DNA of 64,000 bases. It comes from Mansonella perstans. Lineage: Eukaryota > Nematoda > Chromadorea > Rhabditida > Onchocercidae. The notes beneath the pieces are model-generated. The model searched no databases and was not told the origin of the DNA. It saw nothing but the letters and a program-made list of their open reading frames with translations. The position numbers were made by a program, and so were the translations under genes. The stretch spans positions 124,001 through 188,000 of the forward strand of contig JBAMDO010000065.1 in the NCBI GenBank assembly GCA_037074765.1. The letters run 5' to 3'. Shown piece after piece: positions 21,622 through 34,965 of this stretch (positions within the stretch are counted from its first letter, which is position 1; every line of letters begins with the position of its first letter).

Positions 21622-24600
21622 TCAGTTTCTCGAATCACAACTTTGATAAACCTGAAATTGGAAAAACCACAAGAAATAAAAAATAGATCTGAAAGTATCA
21701 ATTTTTAGGATCCAGATGTAAAAATAAAATTCAGTCTTATCGCTTTCTTTTCTAACAATTTCAAAATAATTTCTGAAAAGGAAAACACAAGTATCTGCTG
21801 ACATTTATATCAGCAAACGGATCCTTGAGAAGCTGTTCAGCCGTAGCTCGTTTCCCTGGCTCGACCTGGAAACACTGATCCAAAAATGAATAACACGTCA
21901 AATCTGCTTGCACACTCTGTGGTATTGTTGGCCTCATACCACTGCCAACACGAAAGACAACCTGTAGTACTTGGTCGCACTCATGCCATGGAGGCTGGAA
22001 TTGAAACCTTAAGTTGAATAACACGTCAAATCTGCTTGCACACTAAATAGAAAAATATTTCAGTTTTTGAAATTCTGACACCAATGCATTTTAAATTAGG
22101 ATAAAGTAAAACGGTAGGAGCCGTTAGTTCGCCAGATTTATTGAGCTTGCTTATTTTGAGATTCTGGAAAGGAACCGCGCTTTATAATAACACAAGCACC
22201 CTAATTACTGATTAACATATTTTGAAATGAACATGAGAATAAAGAAATCAAGTTTAAGCTTTGCTAATGCAGGCTCTTAATCAGAAGAACACGAATTCTA
22301 GCAATAGAGCTGACCTTGCCCGTACACATTTGCAGAACAACGCAACCAACACTCCAAATATCAGCTGCTCTACCATATCCAATAGGTTCCTCTTTACCAT
22401 TCATTTCTATACGTCCACCAAGCGTCTGTACTTCTGGTGCCATATAAGCTGGAGTACCTACCCATTCAGCTACTTCACCACAAGCCGTTATACCATCTTT
22501 CAGTCTCACTGAACTTCCAAAATCGCCAAGTTTTAAAACATCTCTCTTTCCAAGAAATATGTTTGCAGCTGGAAAATATAAAAAAACATATATTTTTATA
22601 TAGTGCATTTCGTACAATTTAAAATGACATTTCTTAACAAAACTTCAAAAAAAAAAACTTTACGTTTTATATCTCGATGAATAATCATTTTCATGTGAAT
22701 ATATTCAACTCCTTTTAACAAAAAGTGTGTGTATCGCCGAACGCATCGCATATCTAATAAACCTTCGCGACATACTTCTTCAAGAGTCCCTTCAGGACAG
22801 TATTCCATAAAAATAAGCAATTCTTCCTGCAAATAATGGCAAGTTCTCAAAAACTGCTTTCATCCAATCATGAAAAAAAAATGTGATTCGAAGTACTTAA
22901 AGTATACCCGATGAACTTCTACTGCATAATATTTGACCAAATTCGGATGATCCAATAAGCTCAAATTCTCCACTTCATCAACCAAAGCTAACAGTGCTTT
23001 GTCATTTCGCTCAATACGAATTCGTTTCATGGCCATCAAACAGTTTTCAGTTAAATTCATTATCACATACACTGTACCAAATTTTCCAGATCCTAGAAAA
23101 CATTAATTACATAAAATACATATAGCAAGATCACTAACAGATGATTTAATGTCTCCATAAGTCTGCCAAAAATTATCAAGATTATTTGATTATCTAGCCA
23201 GAAGACAAGCTTCTCCTAGTAGCAACGCATAAGTAAGAGCTTCACATATTTTAATGCACCAGCTTTCTAAAATATTTATCAAAGCTTACCTGTGAAATTA
23301 ATACTGCTAGATGTAATAGAATGAGTACATAAAATTCTATTAAAGATTTCAAAACTCTTCTTACCAATCTTTTTTTCTAATCGCTGCCATTCAAATGGCG
23401 CCCGTTTTTTCGGATTAAAATATGTTGATAATGTTAAAGCCCTCCGACCACCTTCTGTTACTCGACCAATCTTATTCTCCATCTTCAAAATTCAGAAAGT
23501 AAATTACTTCCCTTAAAAATCCTCGGATAAATAATACGTGAACAATAATTAATAAGTTTAATAAGTCTCTAGTAAGTTTCAATAAGTCTTTAGAAAAATA
23601 AACAATAATATGAAATACCTCCAAATGTTTATTACGTTTCTCATCAATGTTTTGTAAAAGCATAAAAATTCTTTCAGAACGCGCTCCAGCATCCATCGTA
23701 GAATACGGCTTAGATTCCGTATGACCACAAGGATTTGCACTGTCCACTTCACAATCGAAAAAAGTTCCATCTCCAAGTCCGGAATCTAAAAAGGATGAAT
23801 TTATCTTTCATGACTGTAAACTTTACAACTATGGCATGAAATTTAAAATGAAGATCCAACCAACATCATTTTTTTTCCCCAGAATTAAGATTTTACCTGG
23901 AATACTGTTCCCCACAACGTGCGCAACACATGCGTTCACAATTTCCACTAAAGTCTGAAAAGATGTGAGTAAGCGATAAGAGTAAAAGAGTATATATAAA
24001 TTTATATATACATATATTTCTTATTTATTCATACACCAATATTATTAACCTGATTGTTTACCTTTTAGCTATTCATTCATTCAAGCTGCCAATAAATTAT
24101 TTTAAACATAGTCCACATACATCCTTGCCCATAATGTTACTCACGAAATTTGACCACAGTGCACGTTAATGAATTAGCAAAAAATGCGTCTTTGGAATTA
24201 TGCAGCATTTATTTCCTCAAATCAGTGAAAAAAAAGTATTATCAATAAAGTCTAACCTGAAATTCCGCTTCTGTCAATGATAGAGTAAGTTCCGGACATG
24301 CTGCAAGTATTAAAAACTGAAATGACTGTGACGCCCATAGTGGAACAGTCCCGTCACCCGGATTAACAAATTCTAACACGAAATATAACCAATCCCTTGC
24401 CCAGCAAACCGTCTGCCAGGCAAAAGAATGACGATCTTGTTTCGGTAATATTCGATAAAATTCTCGATGGTACTAGAAAAGAGATAGTCAAAAATACATT
24501 GGGCAAAGCTAAAATAATTCAAAGATTTACTAACACGATAAAGACAGAACACTTAATTTCAACAAAACCCCTCGCCAAAATTATTCTAATCCTAGTTGGA

Positions 24601-27600
24601 GCCTGAACAAATGCATATTAGTTAAGCATACGTGTAAAAAATAAACAGGAAACTTTACTAAAAAAGATATCCTTAAAAAAATACAAACTCAAAAGATATT
24701 AAAAAGTCATAATAAACAAAATTTAGAAAATAAAAAACAGGACCATAAAAAAACAAACAAGGCGCACCAAAAAATAAAATATAAAAAATTGAATAACCGC
24801 AAGCATTAATTTTTTCCACTTGACGACCAGAGTTAACAGACAAAATAGTTAACTTATAAAAAAATATAAAATATAACAAACCTCCCAGAGCAAAAAAAAA
24901 AAAAAAAAAAAAAACAATAAGACAACTATAAAAAATTAAACTGTTAATCAATTCAGAAATACAAAACCAAAAACACTCATAAAAACTCATGAAAAACAGA
25001 AAAATGAAATTAAGAGAATCAAGAACACAAAAACAACCACTCAAGAATAATTTAAGGTAAATTCTAAGACAGTGATAAAAACACTCTAACTTCAAAAGCA
25101 AGATTATACGCTTGTATGAGTGTAGCCCGAACGGATTCCAGTTCATTAACATCGAGAGAGCTTAATTCTTGTCCGTCCAATACATCTCTTACCATTTTAC
25201 CAGCAAATTCATCAAACAACATTTGACATGTTTGGTAAGAAAGTTCCTGAAAAATTCTAGATATTTCGAATGAAAGTTTTGCATGATAAGGAAATTTATC
25301 AGTAGTACTTAGTACATAAGTTGACGTAAGCTGCACTAAAATTCAAACTAACTCTGAGCTGTTTTGCACTCTCAATGACGATATCATGACAGGATGCTTG
25401 CTCTTCCAGTACATCAAACATAAAATTATATCCTGCTGTCATATTTCGAGCAAATAATTCTCTCATCTTCGGTAATGAAGGAGCATTGACTGCCACTAGG
25501 CATGCATCATTTGATAACTGAATGGATTTTTTAAAAAATTTTTTAAATCAGAATAAGTAATTGCGTGAAAAAACTATAAATTAGCGTAGCCTGGTAATCA
25601 TATCGAATCAAATGCATTAAATAAAATAAATTATTTCTCGAACTTTTAAAATAATTGCAAGGTTTGTGAAATCAATTCTGACCTGCAAGTATCGTAATGA
25701 AAGTTCAGTATCCACATCAAGATCAACCATCAAACGTGTCCCACTCCACATTTCTTGGAAAAAACCGGCAAAACATGTTCGGAGTGAAATAATCAACAAA
25801 TACCCTTTGCTAAAACAACGAATATAACAAAACTGTAAACTTCTAAACAATGACGGCCTGAAATCCATGAAATGCATATATGAAAAACAATGCGAATGTT
25901 GGAACTTACCAATCCACAGCATCCTTTGGTAATTCAGCAGGATAACGAGAACATGTTATGTTGAGCAATATTCGAAGAAAACCAATATTTTCGGATGCAT
26001 TTTGATTACAAAACATCAAGTAATTATTGTTTACATTTGTTAGATCACTAGAAACGATGACCTAAATTAAAATGTTTAAGCCGGACAAGTTAGAGATTGC
26101 AGAAATCAAGATATCCAGAAAAGAAAAAAGAAAGAACTAGAAAATACATCTTAAGTGGAAAGAACTCCCGCAAGTCGCTTTTTTTTCGGTATCTAACTTA
26201 AATTATAAACCAAACAGCTACCTTATGCAGAAACGAGAGGACATCCACAATAAAATCATTTTTTTTTTAAAATGTTTCTGTGGAAAGTAAACTATTTAGA
26301 GTTCAGAAAAATAGAAAATGCAAGATGACTGACTTGTGAATGATGTGATTTAAGTAGCTGGGACAGATAGCTACGCATGTCAGTAAACTTCAGTTTATAG
26401 AACGTACATATTTCAATATCCCTCAAAAGCATCCGAGCGAAAGCAAGCGACCGCAAGGAACGATCTTTTATTTGACAAACCAATGATTTAAAATGTCTAC
26501 AGGTAATGAATATTTGTGATGCATTCCTGAAGAACTGTTTCCATTCAAAATTAATCTAATAAAATCTAATTTATTTAACATTTTTACACATATCTTTTAT
26601 AAAATCTCTTCTTTTTACAGTAATCCTAATTAAGATTGTTCTGATATTATTTTACCAAAACGAGATGCTATTACTCTGATGATTTCCATCTAAAATAAAA
26701 TGACAAAAAGACAAAGCTAAACTCTAAATTTTTCCATATAACACTGGTGATTGTTTTGTTAATATCAAAGTACCGAAACGACTGTTCAGCATGGTTCAAA
26801 AACTATAGCTACCATATTATCATGCAATGCATTCATTTTTTAATTGAATAAATTACAAAAAATTATTGTTCAGGAAGAGTAGTTCTTACCGTCGCATTGA
26901 TAAATCATCATATTCTTGAAGACCATCATTAGATGCATTCTCAAAAGAACTTCTGCATTCATCCATCAGATCTTCTATTTCTGGTAAATAGTCATTGACC
27001 ATTTTGCGCATCAAATCACCCGCAATCATGCTGTAAAAACAATATGAAAAAAAGAAGTTAAAACACAAATGGTATCCAACATTCGCCAAATGAAAAATCT
27101 TTTCAGCTTCCTATATATAATGATGAAAATGTGTAACAGAAATTATTTGATAGTATATAATGGTGAGAGTGAAGCAAAAATTTTCTCAATTATTCTTATC
27201 CTACAAAATTATTTCACGTTTCACAAATATACCATAATTATTTTATTACAAGTATATATAATGACGAGATTGTGTGACCGAAAATATTTTATAATATATG
27301 ACAATGAGAATGTATAACTGAAATTATTTTATCGTATATAATGATTAAAGTGTAGCAAAAAGTTGCTAATCATAAATTCTGGACAATCATATCTATTCAG
27401 CCGATGAATCAAAGGAAAAAATATTTAGGACAGAATTTGTTAGAGGAATTGAACAACAAAAAAAAAAATCTTTTAGAAAAGACAAAACAAAAAATTCACA
27501 AACCAAAATCGATGTACTGTTTCACTTTCACCCGAAATTACATTTACAGCAAAACGTCTAGCCACTGCCCACTGTGAAGTCAGGTTCTGAATAACTCGTT

Positions 27601-30600
27601 CAGTCCATTCGACATCCATCCCTTCAGTACTTATTTCGCCATGTACCCAGTCACGAATACATGTAAGATAACTCTATAAAATTTCATTCTACTATCTGGA
27701 AAGGTAAAATGGCAAAATTTCATTCAATCGGCTAATAAATTAAAACATTCTTGCGTCTTTTTAATTTTTAAATATATACCTTAAAAACATCGGCCAATTC
27801 ATCCTCAAACGGCATTAGAAAATTAAATAGCACCTTATTATCGACACCAGCCAACTGTACTAATGATACAAATCGATGCTTAACAGCAATTGCAGCTTCA
27901 ATGCAATCTTGACAGTCCTCCATAACCTATAAGCTGTCTTCCTAGAAGTTGTAGTTGACAAGCAGCTTAAATGAATGCTTCTGGCTATTAGCAAAATGAT
28001 CAAGTAGCGGTAATGAGCGGAAATTGTTCATAAGAACCGACTTATAACAAATATGTCGAGAGCATTTTAAATTCAGTGCTATCGTGAACAACACAAAATA
28101 ATTAACAAACTGATTACAAATGATCAAAGCTACTAGTGAACCATTATTAATTAAGTCCATGAGCACATCTAACGATCTATAATAGGCTAAATATGAGATC
28201 TGGATAACAATATCACAGTTGACAATGTTTACCCAAATAATCTTTCTTTTTACAAAAATATTACAAATAGTATAGATCTCGCTGCATTTGCTATGCGGAT
28301 GTCCAAATTCTACCTTCTAGTTAAAACAATCTTTAGTATCATATTCAACTTATAAAAACGCACCGTTTGCAGAGTTAACAAGTCAGATGGGAGCTGTGCA
28401 GATCCACGCATTTTTAGCCAATCGTGAACGAGATCGAGCGGTACTCGCACTAAAAACAGGAACAAATTTTGGAATGATGGTAAGTTCATCGCCATAAATT
28501 CGTGATGACTTGTCAAACTGTGTGGTAAATCTCTTTTTTGCTTCTGCGAGAGCTAAAACAAATTAAAAATAATCAGTAAACCTTGAGAAAAAAATATTTA
28601 AACTGTAGTAGAACTGTTCTATAATTATGTCTCGGAAGCAGATTTAAATATACTGTAGTCCTTCTGACCCTTGATAAAGTTATGTCGCAAAATGGTTGCA
28701 CATATCACTCTAGCCATAAAGCAATGTTTTAGAATTGTGCAAAGATTCTTTTTCAAAGATATCAGAGTCACTAAGTCTGGCATGCTTCATGTCTAAGAAG
28801 GAAAATATATAACTAATATTTGATTTGAAATGCAACGAACGTTTGTTTTCTAATCATTATCAATCTAAAAACTTACATCATCAAATTTCAAGCAGTCATT
28901 GGCGTAACACTGAGGAACTGAAGCCTGCAAAATCATCAGAATTAAATCGCTTATATTTATACAGAAAATGAAAAAAAAATGTAAAATCAGTATAAGCTAG
29001 AAGAATAGAGATGAATATACCATGGTATAATCTACCCAATAACGCCTGTTTCCATTTTCCACGACTTCTGCATATGTAATTGATGCTTTTTCCAACATTG
29101 CAACAGTCTTTTTTACGGTTGTGAGACAAACGCTATCCAAGCGCTGCAAAATCTTCCGCATACCTTTACGTCTTAAACTGTGCGCTGAAATATATAACAA
29201 TTAGATGATTAGCAATAAAAAGAAATATATCATTTTATTCATTTCTAATAAAGCCTAGATAGAAATTAAAAATTTATTTGAAGAACATAAATCTATTTCG
29301 ACTTACAAACGAAAGCCGTATACATGTTGCACGATTGTTTCAGCAATGCAGATGGGTCTGTTGAAGTGATTGCATTTGAATGAGGTGTTAGCGGCACATT
29401 TTGTGGGATTGAAGCACTCTTTAATTTAAAAGATTTAAAATTTTAAAATATATGAATGATGTATTGTGTATCAGACAAAAGTAAGATTTTCCAAATGTCA
29501 AAAAGTAGTAACTTAACAAAAGAACACAGAAAAATTCGGAAAATATCGGTAACTTCTTTTAATATGATGATGTACAATGATGCATCACCTCCACTAGCAA
29601 ATAGTCATGCCGGAATCATATTTAATGAGTATGTATCAAATTTTTCGTACCTTGCAAAAAATAACTTCATTTCATAAAGGAGAAACAGACATTTAGCGGT
29701 GATGCGAGAAATTGCTTTGTATCCATCGGACTGTCTAATGATGGCCACGAAAGTTCTGTTATTGAATGATCATCGGAAACAATATCTTTTGGTGCAACAT
29801 TGGGAAAAAGTGAAATTCGTCGGGTGCTACTACGATCTTTGTACATTCCCAGAATCACACCAATCTGTAATTACATTTATCTCTAAAAATTTTGTAAGAA
29901 CAGACCATTCAATTACTATCGAATTTTAGGAACGAGCAGCTGAATGAATAATAACACAGATTTTTATGCGCAACTCTACCCGCAATTATCTTAGAGCCTG
30001 AAAATCTGCTGCACTGAATGGCTCTTCTAATCACTGACCAGTTGGAAACATACCTCTCTTATCTTGGCATATAAATCAATCGTAATATTATACCACGCGT
30101 AAAGAATCTGAATTCGAATTTTGACAAATTCATCCATATTTGTTGATCGTTCCATGCTATTCATGTTAGGATACAATGCAGCGAAATTTTCATAACGTTC
30201 CAACATACCCTTCACTGCTTTTAGTTCCTCCTTAAAAGATCTCTGTTTTGAGATCTCTGCAGGTGATGTAAATGATGAACAAATTATCTCCTCATTTCCA
30301 TCATTTAAACGAAAATTCCGAATCTCTTCCAAGACCACTTTTTGTTTCTCACGTTCAGTTATCAGATACTTATCATGCTCACGAGTTGATTTAATCTGAT
30401 CACTTGGTGACTTCATCCGCCTGAAGGTGAAGGTGAAATGGTTTATTCAAAACGCGCAACTTGAAAAATTTTCTCACTAGTATCCAAATCAAAAAAATTC
30501 TAACCTGCCAGCAACTACTCCTTGCAACTGTAACCACAATACATCACTCCATCTGAAACGTTCGTTTCTGCGATTAATCAGAAATACCTTAAAAACAGAA

Positions 30601-32584
30601 ATTTACACGGTTATAAATTAGTTTTCCTACTTTCACGATTTTTCAACATCTTCAAAAACTTTACAATAACATGTCAATAACATATCGAGTTAATTTAATT
30701 ACATATAAATTGTATTTTAGAGATTTTATTAATAACTATGATTTGATCGAAATCAATCCAGAAATTCAACAATTTTTTAAATTTTCTAGTTCACATTAGA
30801 GAAAATGTATGTTATTACAAAAATATGCGGCAATTAGTATCCAATCAAATATATCATGATTGAAAGAATATAAATATAAATAATAAAAAAGGCACTTTCT
30901 GCGATGATTTTTGTACACTTCCAAGTGCTGTCATCTCGCATAATCGATTTAATTTGGCACTGACGCTGACGCGAAGCAAAGAATATAAACTGCAGTAATA
31001 TTGATCCCGATCATTAGCTGATTTACCTAATTCACAACACATCGTAGCAACTGCTATGGGTTTTGATGACTGTACTGCAGTACTAGGTAATGGTTGGTCC
31101 GGCTCCGGTAACAAGCATCGATAAACTTCATTATACTACAAAACAATCATGCTTCCTCCGGATGATCACAAAGAATTACCACTATTAATTATATTATCTT
31201 AAAAATATGGTTGTTACTCAACTACTATGTCAAAAGCTTTCACATAGTCAAACACATACTAATCAAAAGCTTTCACATAGTCAAACACATACTAACTTCA
31301 TGCAAGTCTTTTATTTCTAATACTTATTTAATTCCTAAAATCAGTACTCATCTGTGGATCTTCCAACAGTAGGAAAAATGAAATGTCTCAACAAATTCAT
31401 GCAGATAGAATTCTGGAAGAGTCTTGATTCTTAACTGTTATTTGTGAAATAAATTATTTCTGCCCAATAATGATATTATAATCGAAGTTGAAAGCTGACC
31501 ACAGTATAGTTTTCATGGCGCGGGAATCGTTCCAGTTGTCCGCGAATTGATGGATTTCGCATCTTTACGCGGTCTTGAACGATCTCATTATAACATTTCC
31601 CACCTAATATAACATGATCATTAAAAAAGGATATATAAAACAAAAAGAACTGAAGGTAAACCTAACAATGTTTAAACTTTAAACTATTAAAACGAACGAT
31701 TCACCAAGCCTTGTCCTATTCAAACTGTGACGTCCACCATATTTTTGTTTTGCACTTGTTAGCTGTCCTTGCATTATTGACTGGTTCTGGTAGTTTACAT
31801 CAGGCCTTAAAAACAGAAACTAAAGGCGTTTTCAAAAGTGAATTGAAAGACTAAAAAACTATAAAATCCATGATCCACTTGATGGAAACATTCTGAAATA
31901 AAATGAATTTCGTTAAAATTTATTAACTTTGCTTTGCAATAAATGATGATATCCTATGGGCAACACACACAGAAACATTCCGAGCAAACTTTTCGGAATT
32001 ATTTCAGTATGTTCATTCACTGGAGATTGTTGAAATGACATAATCTTTATGGACAACATTCTTAACTATCATAAATCTATGAAATGTTTTCAATTTCACT
32101 AGGGTTTTTTAAAATATTCCATCACATATGTTGCAGCTTTGAAAGCGATGGAGTGGGAAATTTCCAGTAAGCCAAACATTCTGTGATGCTCAATTAGTGA
32201 AATTGAAAAAAAAAGAAATACTATGAAAACTGATACACTTAGCGCACTTAACTTTTCCATCTCGAAAGATGCGCAGTTACACTACAAAAGGTAACAGTTG
32301 TGTATCAACCTCACACTGACGGATGCTGTTAGTTCGCTTCTGACTCCAGCTTCCATTAAATGTGGAAAAAATAACTATGCCAACAAACGACTACTATTAG
32401 TCTTTCCGGTATTTTGGTTTATCGAATCGTCCAATTTTCGGTGCTATCAAAAAAAACTTGGAAAAAAGATGAGAAAGACAAGTTACTTGTGTTCTTTAAT
32501 GGACGCAGAAATATGAAGTTGCGGTAGACTGGAACTTCGTCTCACATTATTAGCGCATAATACATCCAAATTTTCAACTTGCAT
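21622..32584 (-). CDS. mtk-1: MAP kinase kinase kinase of the MEKK4/MTK1 family (28 exons)
   Basis: Stress-activated MAP3K feeding p38/JNK pathways. Minus-strand exons: 32487-32584, 31705-31805, 31500-31603, 30896-31135, 30505-30587, 30054-30420, 29691-29864, 29307-29418, 29021-29184, 28877-28924, 28364-28552, 27780-27926, 27504-27673, 26890-27030, 26334-26526, 25910-26061, 25683-25809, 25353-25517, 25091-25246, 24257-24472, 23897-23954, 23619-23785, 23365-23482, 22908-23092, 22664-22826, 22315-22568, 21803-21994, 21622-21651. Every phase matches; about 1437 aa. The regulatory region has MTK1-type segments ([41 protein letters not shown]). Kinase from about 1153: GSGKFGTVY, lysine in [60 protein letters not shown]. 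It ends ten codons after the kinase. Internal exon edges are inferred but mutually consistent. Confidence 0.93.
21888..22044. repeat. 29-bp direct repeat, one copy in an mtk-1 exon and one in the next intron
   Basis: An identical 29-base word occurs at 21888-21916 (within the kinase-domain exon 21803-21994) and at 22016-22044 (within the adjoining intron). The intronic copy looks like a short templated duplication of exon sequence. Confidence 0.9.
24490..25050 (-). pseudogene. nad4: Nuclear copy of mitochondrial nad4 (NUMT) inside an mtk-1 intron
   Basis: The minus strand is T-rich, C-poor DNA that matches NADH dehydrogenase subunit 4 of nematode mitochondria over several hundred bases in the right order: a segment with [15 protein letters not shown] (about 24985-25030), [16 protein letters not shown] (about 24782-24828), [11 protein letters not shown], then in another frame [12 protein letters not shown] (about 24627-24663), and APTSISMILA/GVLLKLS when AGR is read as Ser and ATA as Met (about 24550-24605). 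Frameshifts, lost residues and a 23-base homopolymer (24892-24914) show it is dead. It fills nearly all of intron 24473-25090. The matched subunit is from memory of the family; exact ends are uncertain. Confidence 0.85.
31230..31295. repeat. Perfect 33-bp tandem duplication in an mtk-1 intron
   Basis: Two identical 33-bp units abut at 31230-31262 and 31263-31295, in intron 31136-31499. Perfect identity implies a recent event. Confidence 0.95.
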
Positions 32585-34014
32585 TTCCAATAAAAATTTC
32601 AGATCACCAAATTATTCAACAAACTGATGAATACAAACATAATAAAAAACAATGAAATTCCTGAAATTAATTTCATTTCAATGTGCCACAAATGAAATTA
32701 ATTACTGTCCGGAAGAATGCATTTCCGGACAGGCTAATATGCATAAAACATCCCTAATTTTAATTGAACGTAAAACAAACTAACTTCCAATTAATTCCAC
32801 CTACCATACTCACAAATGAGCTAATATAAAGAAAATATTTCCGATTAAAACTATTTTAACTATTTTGACATTTACTTTTTTTTTTTATTTTCTGACATTT
32901 ACTGTCAAATTTTCGACATTTTTGTATTTTGACATTTATTTGATATTTACTAAACTTGATTTTTGACATTTACTAAACCATCACAAAAAATTTTTAAAAT
33001 TCGAAAACTTCCTGAATCATTATATAACGTGGCCTTTTAAGCGTTAAAGGATGACAAAATCACAGACTGAGACATCTCAGTGCCAGAGAATTGGGAAAGA
33101 TAAGAAACTAAAAAGCAGGAAAAAAGATCCGTGAACAAATGCGCAAGAAAAGCTAAATACAACATCTGAAAGATATTGAGAAGTCAGGAGAGGATTTTTT
33201 CCTTTTTTTTGATCAATAACAATATACCAAAGAAAATTTCTTGATCAGTAATAAATATCAAAGTATATAAATTTACCTTGATACATTTTATTTTCAAAAC
33301 TTTCTCTTTTACTGAAACGATTCGATTATTCCTCATAATAGTTAACATGAAAATGTTTGTATCGATAAAATTATGCTTCAGCATTTTTCCATTTTCCAGA
33401 AATCGTGCTAATTTCAAAATTTCAACAGGCAATCAAAAGTTTGAGTAAGAGTTATGGTAAATACACTTTATTCATTAGTGCTATTATCAGTAACATTTGT
33501 AAAATTTGCTCAAGCAGACTTATTATTATCAATTAATTTTTCAAGAAACAGACTACGAATTCATTTTATGACTACTTGAAATCGCTTAATTTTGAACAAC
33601 TGATTCATCGCCGGTTGATTCTTTTCATTCGAAAATATCAACTGTACGATAAAATTCTTAATCATGCTTCTGCACTTTTTTTTTTCTGAATTAAATCTAA
33701 CAAATATTTTTACTTTTTTAATCAGATATCAGCTTATCTCCAAAAAACCAAATTTAATTAATGGTTGAATTTTTAAATTATCCAGTTTGACCTATGCACT
33801 TTTTTTTTATGACGATTTCTTTTATGATATCTAATAATCATATCCATATATCGCATCAAAAAAACACTTCCCGTTAGGAATTGGTTTTACTCTGTTTTTA
33901 CTATTTGTCCATTTACAAGGGAATGTGATTACAAAAGATAATTTCATTATAAATCCATAAAAACTCCAATCAAGATGTGTAGGAATTACAGCGGTAGTAC
34001 AATCTTCGTTTCGA
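32585..34014. other. Intergenic DNA between mtk-1 and the HSP70 duplication
   Basis: No gene seen. AT-rich with a TTGACATTTACT-like word repeated loosely at about 32868-32980. Two minus-strand open frames (33184-33432 and 33831-34103) have no recognisable motif and unlike composition to the genes around. Confidence 0.4.
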
Positions 34015-34965
34015 TAAAATAAAATTTTACGCTCGCTATTGTTTAAAATGATTTTGCAACAAAACGATTTGATTAAAATGATTTTGCTCTTTCTTTTCAA
34101 CATTCTTGATACACTAACTTTAGGTTGTACAAGGCTCTGTCAGCTTTTTAATTAGTATTAAAGAAACAGATTTTTAATAAAGTGATAAAATTATTGAAAT
34201 CTATTCTTATTCTCATTTTAGGATCAACTATTATAGTTATTATGGCTGTTCGAAATTAAAGATTTAAAAAGATTGACTTTAAATCTTACTGTGAAAATTT
34301 AAAATAATTATATTTCAAAAAGAAGTCAATAAATCAAATGTAATTATCTTACATAGAAGCATCAAATAAACGTGCACTTAATTTTCCAACGAAAATCACA
34401 GGACAAGTTTCACAAGATACTTATGAAATTTTTGATGATTTCTGAGATTTAAAAAATAAAGCAGAAACAGATTTGACTGGAAAATACTCTTTATACTTCA
34501 TATCAGAACAATAACGAAAAGCATTTCTCCTGTCGAAATATTCCGAAGCATTTCATTCAAGAAGATTATAATTTCTTTCGCTTCAAATCTCAATTATATG
34601 AACTTCTGATCGTGCTGTTCATTGATAAAATTCAATTGAAATTCATTTCCCAATTCATCTATCTGTAAAATATTCCAGTGAAGTTTTTTTTTTTTTTTTT
34701 TTTTTTTTTTTCTGGTTATTTTCTCATTTTTTTATATTTTGGGCATTTTTTAAAACTTTTTTTAATGTTCTATATATTGTTTTTATATTTTATATACTAT
34801 TATATATTTTAATTTTCTTATATTACAATTATTTTTCATATTTTATATACTGCGCACACTCGAAATGTGTGCAGAACATCCGCAAAGTGTTCCCCTTCAA
34901 TGACTACCATGACTCTGAATATGGCATCAACGTTCACAACTGTGCAGTAAATCGACTTTTTCTAA

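Noticed and set aside
24673..25152. 159-codon minus-strand open frame, very hydrophobic, could be a membrane protein gene
   Set aside because: It runs from an mtk-1 exon into the intronic nad4 copy. The hydrophobic stretch is explained by mitochondrial sequence, and the open frame ignores the splice donor at 25090.
27069..27317. + strand frame with repeated TATATAATGA-type words in an mtk-1 intron
   Set aside because: Generated by a short imperfect repeat (about 27115-27350); no protein family.
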